Of a stretch of DNA of 64,000 nt, positions 15,200 to 23,380 are shown piece by piece (position 1 is the stretch's first letter; each line of letters opens with the position of its first letter). The notes under the pieces are model-generated. The model did no database searches. It was not told where the DNA came from and saw nothing but the letters and a program-made list of their open reading frames with translations. The DNA is from Micromonospora trifolii (GTDB taxonomy: Bacteria; Actinomycetota; Actinomycetes; Mycobacteriales; Micromonosporaceae), in the NCBI RefSeq assembly GCF_022229005.1, contig NZ_JAKKFD010000003.1, positions 124,001 to 188,000 of the forward strand. Reading direction: 5' to 3'. The position numbers and the translations under genes are program-made.

Positions 15200-17326
15200 G
15201 TGGCCAACGTCGACAGCATCGCCGTAGCGCCCGCCGAACCGGACCCGACGCCACGGACCGGGCCGTCATCCCGACCCGCCGGCGCTCGCGCCGGGCTGTC
15301 CCGGGTACGCGCGCTGGTGGCCGTCGCCCCGGCGGTGCTCACCGACGGCGCCGTGATCGCGTTCGCGCTCTTCACTGTGCTCTACCACCTGGCCTTCCTC
15401 GGGGACCTGCGTCCGTCGGTGACCTTCCGGATCTGGCTGCTGGCCTGCGTGGTGCTCGCGGTCGTGGCCGTGCTGCGCGCCCGCCGCCGCGCCTCGGCCA
15501 ACAGCGCCTCAGCCGACAGCGCCTCAGCCGACAGTGCCCCGGCCGCTCAGGACGAACCAGTCATCGGCCGCCCCGCCACCGACCGCCGCCTGCTGATCGG
15601 GGTCGTGGCCGCCGCCGCAGTGGCCGCCGTCTCCGCCGGGGTGGCCGGCACCGGCACCAGCCTCTCCTGGTGGATCCCGGCAGTGGCCGGCCTGCTCGCA
15701 GCCGTCGGCGGCCTCCTGCTGGTACGCCAGGCCTGGCTGAGCGGCCCGGCGCCCAGCCCAGCCGCCCCCGCGCCCACCACTGTGCAGTCCGCGTACGCCC
15801 TGGTCGTCTCGGCCCTGGTCGGCATCTCCTCGTTCTTCATGGCCCGCAACACCCCGGACGACGTCTACTACGTCGGCAAGTCGGTGTGGATCGCCGAGCG
15901 CGACCTGATCCCGCTCAACGACTTCCTGTTCTCCGAGAACGTGCTGCCGGCCATGGGCTCGCAGCCGCCCATCCCGTCGATCGAGGTCTTCGACGGCGCG
16001 TTCGCCAATGTCGTCGGCATCCACGCCAGCTCGGCCCTCTGGTACGTGCTGCTGCCGATCATGGCGATGGTCGCGGCGCTGGCGCTGTGGCGGCTGACGC
16101 ACCGGTGGGCCCCGCGCCGTCCGCTGCTCGCCTTCACAGTGGCGATCGCGTACCTCTACCTCGTCGCCGGTGACGATGCCGCGCTGGGCACGTTCCACCT
16201 GCTGCGGCTGCACGAGGGCAAGGGCATGTTCGTCTCGGCGGTCATCCCGCTGATGTGGCTCTACCTGACCGAGTGGTTCGACAACCGGTCGCGGCGCAGC
16301 CTGGTGCTCATCGTGGCGCTCTCGATCACCGCGATCGGGCTCACCAACACCGCGGCGATCATCCTGCCGATGCTGGTCGGCGCCGCAGGCTTCGCCATGC
16401 TGCTGGTCGGCCGCTGGAAGGCGGCCGTCATCGCGGCGGTCGCCGCCCTCGCGTACCCGATCGGCTCGCTGGTGGTCTCCCGGCTGGTGCTCGGCGGGAT
16501 GACCGCGACCGGGGCGGACGACGCCTTCTTCGACGCGGCGTACACCTACAAGCGGACGCTGCTGTTCGGTGTGGTCGGGGTGATCAGCGGCCTCGCGCTG
16601 TGGTGCGGCGCGCTGCTCGCCCGTCGGCGTACGCCCGCGCTGCTCGCCGCCGGCGCCGCCCTGGCGTTGAGCGTGTTGTTCGTGCCCGGTGTGCTGGAGC
16701 TGCTGAGCGCGTTGAGCGGCATCTCGGTGGTGCTCTGGCGTGTGCCGTGGCTGCTCGCCCTGCCGACGCTGATCGGTCTGCTCTGCACCGTGCGCGTGCC
16801 GGCACCGACCCCGGCGTTGCGCCGGGCGGCGTCCGGGGGGATCGCGGTGCTGCTGGTCGCCTCGTTCGCGCTGTTCGCCACCCCGATGTGGTCGTCCAAG
16901 AGCTGGGTCGAGGTGCACGACCGCCCCACCTGGAAGCTTCCGCAGCAGCGTCAGTCGATCGCGTTCTGGATCAAGGGCCTGGACCGTCCGGAGGGCCTGC
17001 TGCTCGCGCCGAAGACGATCATGCGGACCACGCCGGTCATCACCAGCGAGGTCCGGGTCGTCCTGCCCCGTGACTTCTACCTCGTCGAGTACGACCTCAG
17101 CTCCCAGTTCGCCAAGGACCGACTGCTGCTCTCCGACTTCGCCGACGGCACCTCCAGCCCGACGCCGGCCGAGCTGACGCCGGCACTGGACCGCCTGGAC
17201 GTGGGCACCATCTGCGTCTACAACGGCAACCGGTACGCCCGCGACACCGCGCCGCAGCTGGGCTACCGGGAGTTCGCCACGCGCCCGGCGCCCGGCGCGA
17301 TGACCTGCTTCCGGCGGGTCGGCTGA
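15200..17326 (+). CDS. large polytopic membrane protein (DUF6077-like), unknown function
   Basis: A 708-residue protein with a GTG start preceded by AAGGA. I count about 12-14 hydrophobic segments from residue 45 to 575, then an extracytoplasmic domain of about 130 residues (SKSWVEVHDRPTWKLP... to the end) with two cysteines. The loop RNTPDDVYYVGKSVWIAERDLIPLND after the fifth helix is acidic and resembles the first-loop acidic motif of GT-C glycosyltransferases. A short degenerate repeat (SASADSASADSA, about residues 100-111) lies in a cytoplasmic loop. It resembles actinobacterial DUF6077 proteins as far as I can recall. The locus suggests a role in polymer assembly or glycosylation. Confidence 0.7.
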   Translation: MANVDSIAVAPAEPDPTPRTGPSSRPAGARAGLSRVRALVAVAPAVLTDGAVIAFALFTVLYHLAFLGDLRPSVTFRIWLLACVVLAVVAVLRARRRASANSASADSASADSAPAAQDEPVIGRPATDRRLLIGVVAAAAVAAVSAGVAGTGTSLSWWIPAVAGLLAAVGGLLLVRQAWLSGPAPSPAAPAPTTVQSAYALVVSALVGISSFFMARNTPDDVYYVGKSVWIAERDLIPLNDFLFSENVLPAMGSQPPIPSIEVFDGAFANVVGIHASSALWYVLLPIMAMVAALALWRLTHRWAPRRPLLAFTVAIAYLYLVAGDDAALGTFHLLRLHEGKGMFVSAVIPLMWLYLTEWFDNRSRRSLVLIVALSITAIGLTNTAAIILPMLVGAAGFAMLLVGRWKAAVIAAVAALAYPIGSLVVSRLVLGGMTATGADDAFFDAAYTYKRTLLFGVVGVISGLALWCGALLARRRTPALLAAGAALALSVLFVPGVLELLSALSGISVVLWRVPWLLALPTLIGLLCTVRVPAPTPALRRAASGGIAVLLVASFALFATPMWSSKSWVEVHDRPTWKLPQQRQSIAFWIKGLDRPEGLLLAPKTIMRTTPVITSEVRVVLPRDFYLVEYDLSSQFAKDRLLLSDFADGTSSPTPAELTPALDRLDVGTICVYNGNRYARDTAPQLGYREFATRPAPGAMTCFRRVG

Positions 17327-17344
17327 GCGCTTCACCCGCACCGA

Positions 17345-17373
17345 GCGCCCGACCCCACCGGCGGGTCGGGCGC
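17345..17373 (+). terminator. hairpin terminator
   Basis: An 11-bp stem (17345-17355 with 17363-17373, GCGCCCGACCC/GGGTCGGGCGC) lies 18 bp after the stop of the large membrane protein gene. Confidence 0.65.
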
Positions 17374-17553
17374 GCCCCGGTGCGGAACTTTGCCCGAAAT
17401 GGTGCCGGATACCCGAGCGACACCGAGCTGTCCCCTCGCGTTAAGGTCGCAGTCACACGCAGCCGGCCGCGACTGAGCCGCTGCGCGACGGGGGAGTGAC
17501 GTCGGTCCATCACGGGCATCGCCCGCAACGAAATCTCGTAGGGAGCGAACTCT

Positions 17554-19311
17554 TTGTTCGGCACGTTGACAGGACGCCTCGGAGTGGCCGCCCAGAGTGC
17601 GCTACTGGTACTGGCCTACCTGGTCATGCTCCTCGGTGGCGTATTCGGTTGGGTCGGCCTGTTCGCCGTCGCCGGCCTGGCCGCCATCATCGGCGAGTTC
17701 GCCGTCGCCCGCTGGTCACCCCCGTCGCAACTGCTGCTGGAGAAGGTGGGCCTGCACTGGTCGTACCGGCAGCTGACCCGGGACCTCGCCGCCGTGTTGC
17801 TGGTCGCCGCCGAGGTGCGGCTCACCGGCGGCGAGCTGACCCTGCTGCTCGTGCTGCCGGCCGCGGTGTGGGTCGTGTCGGTCTTCGCCGGTGCGCTCTC
17901 CACCATGATCGAGCGTCGTAACCCGCTCTCCGCCATGGTCCGCAACATCGAGCTGGGTCCGCTGTCCAGCGCCCCCCAACCGCCCGCCTGGGCGGCGGCG
18001 GTCGCCGGTGACCGGATGCCCCTGCTCAACCTGCTGCTGGTGCCGGCCGGCGTGGCCGCCGCGGTGCAACACGATCCGACGCCGTTCTTCGTGGCCGGCG
18101 CGGTGGCGGTCCTGGCGACCGGTCTGGTGGGCGCGATCATCGCGCTGACCTGGCTGCGGGGCCGGGGGGCGGGGCAGGGTCCGCTGCTGCCGGCGGTCCA
18201 GCGTTGGCTGGACAACTACCGGCCGGAGGTGGCGCTCTACTTCGCCGGCCCGGCCAAGGACGTCTACCAGGCGAACATGTGGCTCGCACCGACCGAGGCG
18301 CTCCAGCAGCGCGCGGTGGTGCTGATGCGCAGCCGCGACGCGTTCCTGGAGTTGGCCGACACCCGGCTGCCGGTGATCTGCGTACCGGCCGGGGTCGACT
18401 TCATGAACCTCGACCTCGGCGGCATCCGCGCGGCGCTCTACTCAGCGAACGTCGGCGCGAACATCCACATGCTCCGCGAGCCGGGTACGAAGCACGTCTT
18501 CGTCGGGCACGGCGACAGCGACAAGCAGGCCAGCGTCAACCCCTACAGCAAGGTGTACGACGAGGTCTGGGTCGCCGGCCTGGCCGGCCGGGAGCGCTAC
18601 GCGCGGGCCGGCGTGGGCGTGCTCGACTCGGACATCGTCGAGATCGGCCGACCGCAGCTCGCCGGTGTGCACACCTTCGGCGCCGAGTCGGTGGACCGGC
18701 CGTTCACAGTGCTCTACGCGCCCACCTGGGAGGGTTGGCTCGACGACGACCCGTACCACACCTCGCTGGTGCTGATGGGCGAGCGGATCGTCAAGGGGCT
18801 GCTCGCCACGAATCCCCGGGTCCGCCTGATCTACAAGCCGCACCCGCTGACCGGGTCGCGGTCCAGGGCGGCGAAGGTCGTGCACGACCGGGTCGTCACG
18901 GCGATCCGCGCTGCCGGCGGCAACCCGGACGCGTCCTCGCTGGACGGCACCGCGCACCTGGTGGTCACCGGCCGCACGCCGGCGCTGTTCGACTGCTTCA
19001 ACCAGACCGACCTGCTGATCAGCGACGTGTCCAGTGTGGTGTCCGACTTCGTGCAGAGCCAGCGGCCGTACGTGGTGGCCAACCCGGCCGGCCTGTCGGA
19101 GGACGAGTTCCGCCGGGAGTACCCGACGGCTCGGGCCGCGTACCTGCTCTCCAAGGACTGCGGCGAGCTGGAGAAGATCGTGTCGGTCACCCGCGCCGGT
19201 GACGACCCGATGACCGAGGCCCGCCGGGAGTTGAAGACCTACCTGCTCGGCCCCGCCGAGGCGAACCCGATGGACCGGTTCCAGCAGGAGATCGACCGGC
19301 TCTGCCACTGA
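17554..19311 (+). CDS. TagF-like CDP-polyol phosphotransferase with N-terminal membrane domain (second copy)
   Basis: A 585-residue relative of the gene at 9184. About six hydrophobic helices occupy residues 1-200. The glyphos_transf domain follows, with ALYFAGPAKDVYQANMW, VFVGHGDSDKQASVNP, TVLYAPTWEGW, IYKPHPLTGSR and DLLISDVSSVVSDFVQSQRPY. Both catalytic-type histidines (GHGD and PHP) are kept. The start is the TTG at 17554, with GGGAG 9 nt upstream and the hydrophobic N-terminus beginning there. It probably extends or primes a polyol-phosphate wall polymer at the membrane. Two copies could divide primer and polymerase roles, as TagB/TagF do. Confidence 0.85.
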   Translation: MFGTLTGRLGVAAQSALLVLAYLVMLLGGVFGWVGLFAVAGLAAIIGEFAVARWSPPSQLLLEKVGLHWSYRQLTRDLAAVLLVAAEVRLTGGELTLLLVLPAAVWVVSVFAGALSTMIERRNPLSAMVRNIELGPLSSAPQPPAWAAAVAGDRMPLLNLLLVPAGVAAAVQHDPTPFFVAGAVAVLATGLVGAIIALTWLRGRGAGQGPLLPAVQRWLDNYRPEVALYFAGPAKDVYQANMWLAPTEALQQRAVVLMRSRDAFLELADTRLPVICVPAGVDFMNLDLGGIRAALYSANVGANIHMLREPGTKHVFVGHGDSDKQASVNPYSKVYDEVWVAGLAGRERYARAGVGVLDSDIVEIGRPQLAGVHTFGAESVDRPFTVLYAPTWEGWLDDDPYHTSLVLMGERIVKGLLATNPRVRLIYKPHPLTGSRSRAAKVVHDRVVTAIRAAGGNPDASSLDGTAHLVVTGRTPALFDCFNQTDLLISDVSSVVSDFVQSQRPYVVANPAGLSEDEFRREYPTARAAYLLSKDCGELEKIVSVTRAGDDPMTEARRELKTYLLGPAEANPMDRFQQEIDRLCH

Positions 19312-19330
19312 GCCCCGTCCCTGCGGCATC

Positions 19331-19361
19331 GCGCCCGGCCCGACACTGTCGGGTCGGGCGC
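19331..19361. terminator. hairpin between convergent genes
   Basis: GCGCCCGGCCCGA pairs with TCGGGTCGGGCGC across a short loop (19331-19361), with one G-U wobble. It lies between the TagF-like gene and the convergent DUF952 gene and could serve both. Confidence 0.65.
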
Positions 19362-19392
19362 GTCCGTATCGGCCAGCAGAGCCGCCACCGGG

Positions 19393-19731
19393 TCAGCCCA
19401 GCAGGGCGGCCACCGCGTCGGCGGCCGGAAGGTCCGCCGGCAACGCCCGCGCCGCCACCACCGCCGCGACCGGCAGCGGGCCGTACACGTGTGGGAAGAG
19501 CTGCCCGCCGCGCGACGGCTCCCACCGCAGCGCGTCGCCCAGTCGCTCCTCCTCGACGCTGAGCAGTGTCAACCCGGTCGCCCCGGTGAAGTACCGCCGC
19601 GCCGTCTCGACCACCTGGTCGGCGCCGGAGAGGTGGATGAACCCGTCCTGCCGGTCCACCGCGGAGCCGGTGAAGGCACCGACGGCGAGGGCTTCGTCCC
19701 ATTCCGCGCTCGACAGCAGTTTGTAGATCAC
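19393..19731 (-). CDS. DUF952 family protein
   Basis: A 112-residue cytoplasmic protein starting MIYKLLSSAEWDEA and containing DGFIHLSGADQV and FPHVYGPLP, the conserved blocks of DUF952. Its function is unknown; the fold resembles small sugar- or nucleotide-binding domains. I prefer the second of two adjacent GTG codons (19731), because a TACGCT hexamer ends exactly 6 nt before it; the first GTG is at 19734. It converges on the TagF-like gene and is not obviously part of the wall locus. Confidence 0.82.
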   Translation of the reverse strand: MIYKLLSSAEWDEALAVGAFTGSAVDRQDGFIHLSGADQVVETARRYFTGATGLTLLSVEEERLGDALRWEPSRGGQLFPHVYGPLPVAAVVAARALPADLPAADAVAALLG

Positions 19732-19737
19732 CACAGC

Positions 19738-19743
19738 AGCGTA
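19738..19743 (-). promoter_or_regulatory. predicted -10 (TACGCT), leaderless start
   Basis: TACGCT on the minus strand is followed by exactly 6 nt and then the GTG of the DUF952 gene, implying a leaderless message. Confidence 0.45.
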
Positions 19744-19844
19744 CGGGGCCGTGGTCGGCGCGCCCGCCCGGTTTTCGCCGGTACCGCAGCGCCCGTCGCC
19801 TCCCGCCGGGCATGCTCAGGTCAAGGGCCGCGGAGGGATGGGCG

Positions 19845-20156
19845 ATGCAGAGCTACGACGATGACTGGACCGACAGCCAGCGCGCGCTGTACGACGAGTG
19901 CTACCAGGCCGGTGGCGAGTGGGCCGATGACCCGGACACGTCGTCCGACGACGTGCAGCACGTGATCAACCTGGCCGAGGCGGACGACGACGCCTTCCAG
20001 GACGCCGAGATCGACTATCCGGCACTGGTCGACGCGGTCACCCAGGCCAGCGGGGTCAGCGTCACCAGTGTGCCGGCCAGCCATGAGGACCCGGGCTTCC
20101 GCGGGTTCACCGACGGCGTCCGGGACGCCGTGGCCGACGACACCTTCGGCCTGTAG
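19845..20156 (+). CDS. small acidic hypothetical protein
   Basis: A 103-residue, strongly acidic protein (MQSYDDDWTDSQRALYDE... with runs such as EADDDAFQDAE). There is no cysteine and no membrane segment. The ATG at 19845 has a good GGAGGG site 7 nt upstream (19832-19837), which decides the start over an in-frame upstream codon at 19812. Many actinobacteria carry small acidic proteins of this kind, but I do not recognise a named family. It stands alone between the divergent DUF952 gene and the two-component system. Confidence 0.65.
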   Translation: MQSYDDDWTDSQRALYDECYQAGGEWADDPDTSSDDVQHVINLAEADDDAFQDAEIDYPALVDAVTQASGVSVTSVPASHEDPGFRGFTDGVRDAVADDTFGL

Positions 20157-20253
20157 CGGCCGGTAGCCCGCCCAGCGCGGGCGGGTGGCCTCCCGGTCCG
20201 CGCGCTCTTCTGCCACCATTCGCAGAACAGCGCTGCGATGGACGGGGGCACGG

Positions 20254-20910
20254 GTGCGGATCCTGCTGGTGGAGGACGACCGCCGGGTGGCCGCCGCGCT
20301 GTCCTCCGCCCTCACCCGCCGGGGGTACGAGGTCGAGCACGCCGCCACAGTTGCCGCCGCGCTCTCCGCCGCCCCCTGTGACCTGGTGCTGCTCGACCTG
20401 ACCCTGCCCGACGGGGACGGCACCGACCTGTGCCGGGAGTTGCGTCGGCGCAGCAGTCAGCTCGGCATCATCGCGGTGACCGCCCGGGGTGAGGAACGGG
20501 ACCGGGTGCTGGGTCTGCGCCTGGGTGCGGACGACTACGTGGTCAAGCCGTTCTCGATGGTGGAGTTGCAGGCCCGGATCGAGGCGGTGCTGCGCCGCGC
20601 CGCGAACGCCGCGCCCGAGCGGCACCTCATCGAGGCCGGGCCGGTCCGCATCGACGTGGCCGCCCGGACGGTGACCGTCGACGGTCGGGCCGTCACGTTG
20701 ACCCGCAAGGAGTTCGACGTGCTGCTCTCGCTGGCCCGCCAGCCCGGGGTGGCGGTGCCCCGCGATCGGATCCTGCTCGACGCCTGGGGCACCACCTGGG
20801 CCGACCGGCACACCGTCGAGGTGCACGTCGGGTCGCTGCGCGGCAAGCTCGGCGACGCCCGCCTGGTCGAGACCGTACGCGGCGTCGGCTACCGGCTGCG
20901 CGACGCGTGA
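20254..20910 (+). CDS. OmpR/PhoB-family response regulator
   Basis: A 218-residue response regulator. The receiver domain (residues 1-115) has the acidic pair ED-D at residues 7-9, phospho-acceptor Asp48 (LVLLDLTLPDGDG), Thr in AVTAR and Lys in DYVVKPF. The winged-helix output domain (residues about 125-215) carries LTRKEFDVLLSLARQPG, RHTVEVHVGSLRGKL and RGVGYRL. The start is GTG 20254, where the MRILLVEDD strand begins. The kinase gene follows 9 bp after the stop, so they form one operon. A TAXI lipoprotein gene converges on the kinase, a possible sensory partner. Confidence 0.92.
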   Translation: MRILLVEDDRRVAAALSSALTRRGYEVEHAATVAAALSAAPCDLVLLDLTLPDGDGTDLCRELRRRSSQLGIIAVTARGEERDRVLGLRLGADDYVVKPFSMVELQARIEAVLRRAANAAPERHLIEAGPVRIDVAARTVTVDGRAVTLTRKEFDVLLSLARQPGVAVPRDRILLDAWGTTWADRHTVEVHVGSLRGKLGDARLVETVRGVGYRLRDA

Positions 20911-20919
20911 GGAGCTGAC

Positions 20920-22350
20920 GTGCGCCGTCGCCTGGTGATCAGCTATCTGCTGCTGATGGTCCTCGTCCTGATCGCGTTGGAGACCCCACTGGCCGCCACC
21001 ATGGCCAGCCGGGAGACCGAACGGGTCCGCGCCGACCGCCTCGCCGATGCCACCCGGTTCGCCTCGCTGGCCGGCCCGGCGTTGCGCGACGGCGGGCCCG
21101 GCCCGATCGAGTCGGAGCTGACCAGCTACGACGACCTGTACGCGATCAGCGCCGCGATCGTCGACCGGGACCGGAACATCCCGGTCTCGTCGCCAAGGTG
21201 GCAGGCCAGCCCGGGGACCGCGACCGTGCTGGACGTCGCGCTGTCCGGGCAGCAGACCAGCGCCCCCGAGTCGGTCTGGCCCTGGACCACCGACCCGGTG
21301 GTGGTGGCGGTACCGATCAACGACGGAGGTGAGGTGCTCGGCGCTGTGGTGATCGTGACCCCGGCCGGCCCGATCCGTCGAGCCGTCGTCGCGTGGTGGC
21401 TGCTGCTCGCCCTGGCCGGTCTGCTCGCGGTGCTGGCCTGCGTGCTCACCGCGTTCGGGCTGGCCGGTTGGGTGCTGCGCCCGGTCACCGAACTGGACGC
21501 GGTCACCCACGAGATCGCCGAGGGCGACCGGGGCGCCCGGGTGCAGCACCGGCTGGGACCGCCGGAGCTGCGCCGCCTCGCGGCCAGCTTCAACCACATG
21601 GCCGACGTGGTCTCCGACGTGATGGACCGGCAGCGTGCCTTCGTCGCGCACGCCAGTCACCAACTGCGCAACCCGCTCACCGCGCTGCGGCTGCGGGTGG
21701 AGGAGTTGGGGCCCAGCCTCACCGACCCGGACGGTCGGTCCGAGCACCGGCTGGCCCTGGAGGAGACCGACCGGCTCGCGCTGGTGCTCGACGCGCTGCT
21801 CACCCTCGCCCGGGCCGAACGGGAGGAGAACGAGCGCGTCACAGTGGACGCCGCAGCGGTGGCCGCCTCCCGGGTGGCCGCCTGGGCGCCGCTGGCCCGG
21901 CACCGGTCGGTCGCGTTGCGGCTGGCCGCGACCGACGCCCCGGCGTACGCCCAGACCGTGCCGACCGCCGTCGACCAGGCGCTGGACGCGCTCATCGACA
22001 ACGCGGTGAAGTTCAGCGGGACGGGCGGGGCGGTGACGGTGACTGTGGCTCGCCGCGACGGCGGGGTGACGCTGGAGGTACGCGACTCCGGCCCGGGTAT
22101 GACCGAGAGTCAGCTCGGCCAGGCGACCGAGCGGTTCTGGCGCGCCCCGGACGCGCAGAACGTGGACGGCGCGGGGCTCGGCCTGACCATCGCCGCCGTG
22201 CTGGTGGACGCCTCGGACGGGCGGCTCACCATGCGCCCGGGGGAGTCGCGGGGGCTGGTCGCCGCCCTGTGGTTCCCGACGCCGGACCCGGCGGTGGAGC
22301 CGGCGGAGGAGGAACCGGCCGCCGACCTGCGACCCTCCCCGGCGCGGTGA
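20920..22350 (+). CDS. sensor histidine kinase
   Basis: A 476-residue membrane kinase. An N-terminal helix (VISYLLLMVLVLIALETPLAA) and a second helix near residue 155-185 (AVVAWWLLLALAGLLAVLACVL) enclose an extracytoplasmic sensor of about 130 residues. HAMP follows, then HisKA with His247 in HASHQLRNPLTALRL, and an HATPase domain with DNAVKFSG, RDSGPGMTE and GAGLGLTIA. It autophosphorylates and passes phosphate to the adjacent regulator. The GTG at 20920 has GAGGAGCTG just upstream. The signal is unknown; the facing TAXI-type binding protein is a candidate input. Confidence 0.92.
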   Translation: MRRRLVISYLLLMVLVLIALETPLAATMASRETERVRADRLADATRFASLAGPALRDGGPGPIESELTSYDDLYAISAAIVDRDRNIPVSSPRWQASPGTATVLDVALSGQQTSAPESVWPWTTDPVVVAVPINDGGEVLGAVVIVTPAGPIRRAVVAWWLLLALAGLLAVLACVLTAFGLAGWVLRPVTELDAVTHEIAEGDRGARVQHRLGPPELRRLAASFNHMADVVSDVMDRQRAFVAHASHQLRNPLTALRLRVEELGPSLTDPDGRSEHRLALEETDRLALVLDALLTLARAEREENERVTVDAAAVAASRVAAWAPLARHRSVALRLAATDAPAYAQTVPTAVDQALDALIDNAVKFSGTGGAVTVTVARRDGGVTLEVRDSGPGMTESQLGQATERFWRAPDAQNVDGAGLGLTIAAVLVDASDGRLTMRPGESRGLVAALWFPTPDPAVEPAEEEPAADLRPSPAR

Positions 22351-22359
22351 GGCCCGCCG

Positions 22360-23307
22360 TCACGGTTTGGTGGCGCGGTACCAGGAGGCGGCGCCGGGAT
22401 GCAGCGACAGCGGCGCGGTGACGATCGCCGAGCGGGGGCTCATCCGTCCCGCCGCCGGATGGGCGGCGGCAAGCTCGGCCCGGCGTTCCATCAGCAGCCG
22501 GGTCACCTCACGGACCAACGGCTCCGGCAGGTCGGCCCGGACGATCAGGTAGTTCGGGTCGGCCACTGTGGTCACCGCGTCCACCCCGTACACCGAGCGG
22601 GGGATGTCCCGGGAGACGTAGACCTGGCCGTAGCGCGAGCGCAACGGCTCGGTCCACTCGCTGAGGTCCACGATCCGGATGGCGCTGGCCTCGGCCAACT
22701 CCTCGATGCCCCGGACCGGCAACCCGCCGGAGAAGAAGAACGCGTCGATCCGCCCCGAGCGCAGCGCCGTCACCGAGTCGTCGAGTCCGAGTCGTTCCCG
22801 GCGCACCTCGTCACCACCGAGGCGGGCCACCTCCAGCAGCCGGGTCGCGGTGATCTCGGTGCCCGAGCCGGCCGCGCCGACGGAGACTCGCCGGCCGCGC
22901 AGGTCGGCGACTGCGCGGACCGGGCCGCCGCTCGTGGTGACCAGGTGCAGTTGGTCGTCGTACACCCGGGCGACGGCGTCGACAGCGGAGCTTCCGGCGG
23001 TGCTGGTGGGCAGCACGTCGGCCTGGGTGAAGCCCAGCTCGGCCCCGCCGGAGCCGACGAGCTGGACGTTCTCCGCCGAGGCGGCGGTGATCACCACGCT
23101 GGCCCGTACGTCGGGGAGTTCCCGGTTGAGGATGGCCGCCAGGGACTGCCCGAACGCGTAGTAGACAGCAGTGGGGCTACCTGTGGCGATCCGGATCGAC
23201 GTCGGCTCGGTCGGGGCGTCCCGGCAGCTGGCGACTGCCAGGTTCGCGATCAGCAGCACCGTCGACAGGGCGGCCAGGCCGGCGCGGCTGGACGAGGTAC
23301 GACTCAC
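22360..23307 (-). CDS. TAXI-family TRAP-type solute-binding lipoprotein
   Basis: A 315-residue exported lipoprotein. A hydrophobic signal (AGLAALSTVLLIANLAVASC) ends in a lipobox with VAS before Cys. The mature protein has the TAXI pattern IRIATGSPTAVYYAFGQSLAAILN near the N-terminus, ASAENVQLVGSGGAELGFTQADV, and GRRVSVGAAGSGTEITA. TAXI receptors bind small carboxylates for TRAP transporters, but no TRAP membrane gene is seen beside it. It ends 9 bp from the stop of the kinase gene, convergent. The start is placed at GTG 23307, giving a normal-length lipoprotein signal; a TTG at 23343 is possible. Confidence 0.88.
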   Translation of the reverse strand: MSRTSSSRAGLAALSTVLLIANLAVASCRDAPTEPTSIRIATGSPTAVYYAFGQSLAAILNRELPDVRASVVITAASAENVQLVGSGGAELGFTQADVLPTSTAGSSAVDAVARVYDDQLHLVTTSGGPVRAVADLRGRRVSVGAAGSGTEITATRLLEVARLGGDEVRRERLGLDDSVTALRSGRIDAFFFSGGLPVRGIEELAEASAIRIVDLSEWTEPLRSRYGQVYVSRDIPRSVYGVDAVTTVADPNYLIVRADLPEPLVREVTRLLMERRAELAAAHPAAGRMSPRSAIVTAPLSLHPGAASWYRATKP

Positions 23308-23380
23308 GCGGTGCACTGTGCGCCGTCGGGCGGGTGCGCGCAAGCCCGGACCGGCGACGTACCGGATGCTCGGAACCCGA

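Noticed and set aside
15490..15545. Short degenerate repeat (SASADSASADSA) in the large membrane protein
   Set aside because: Only two to three imperfect units, in a cytoplasmic loop; noted but too short to suggest phase variation.
15524..17341. 605-codon minus-strand frame opposite the large membrane protein
   Set aside because: Composition is Arg/Gln/His-rich without hydrophobic or domain structure; the plus-strand protein has a coherent membrane topology.
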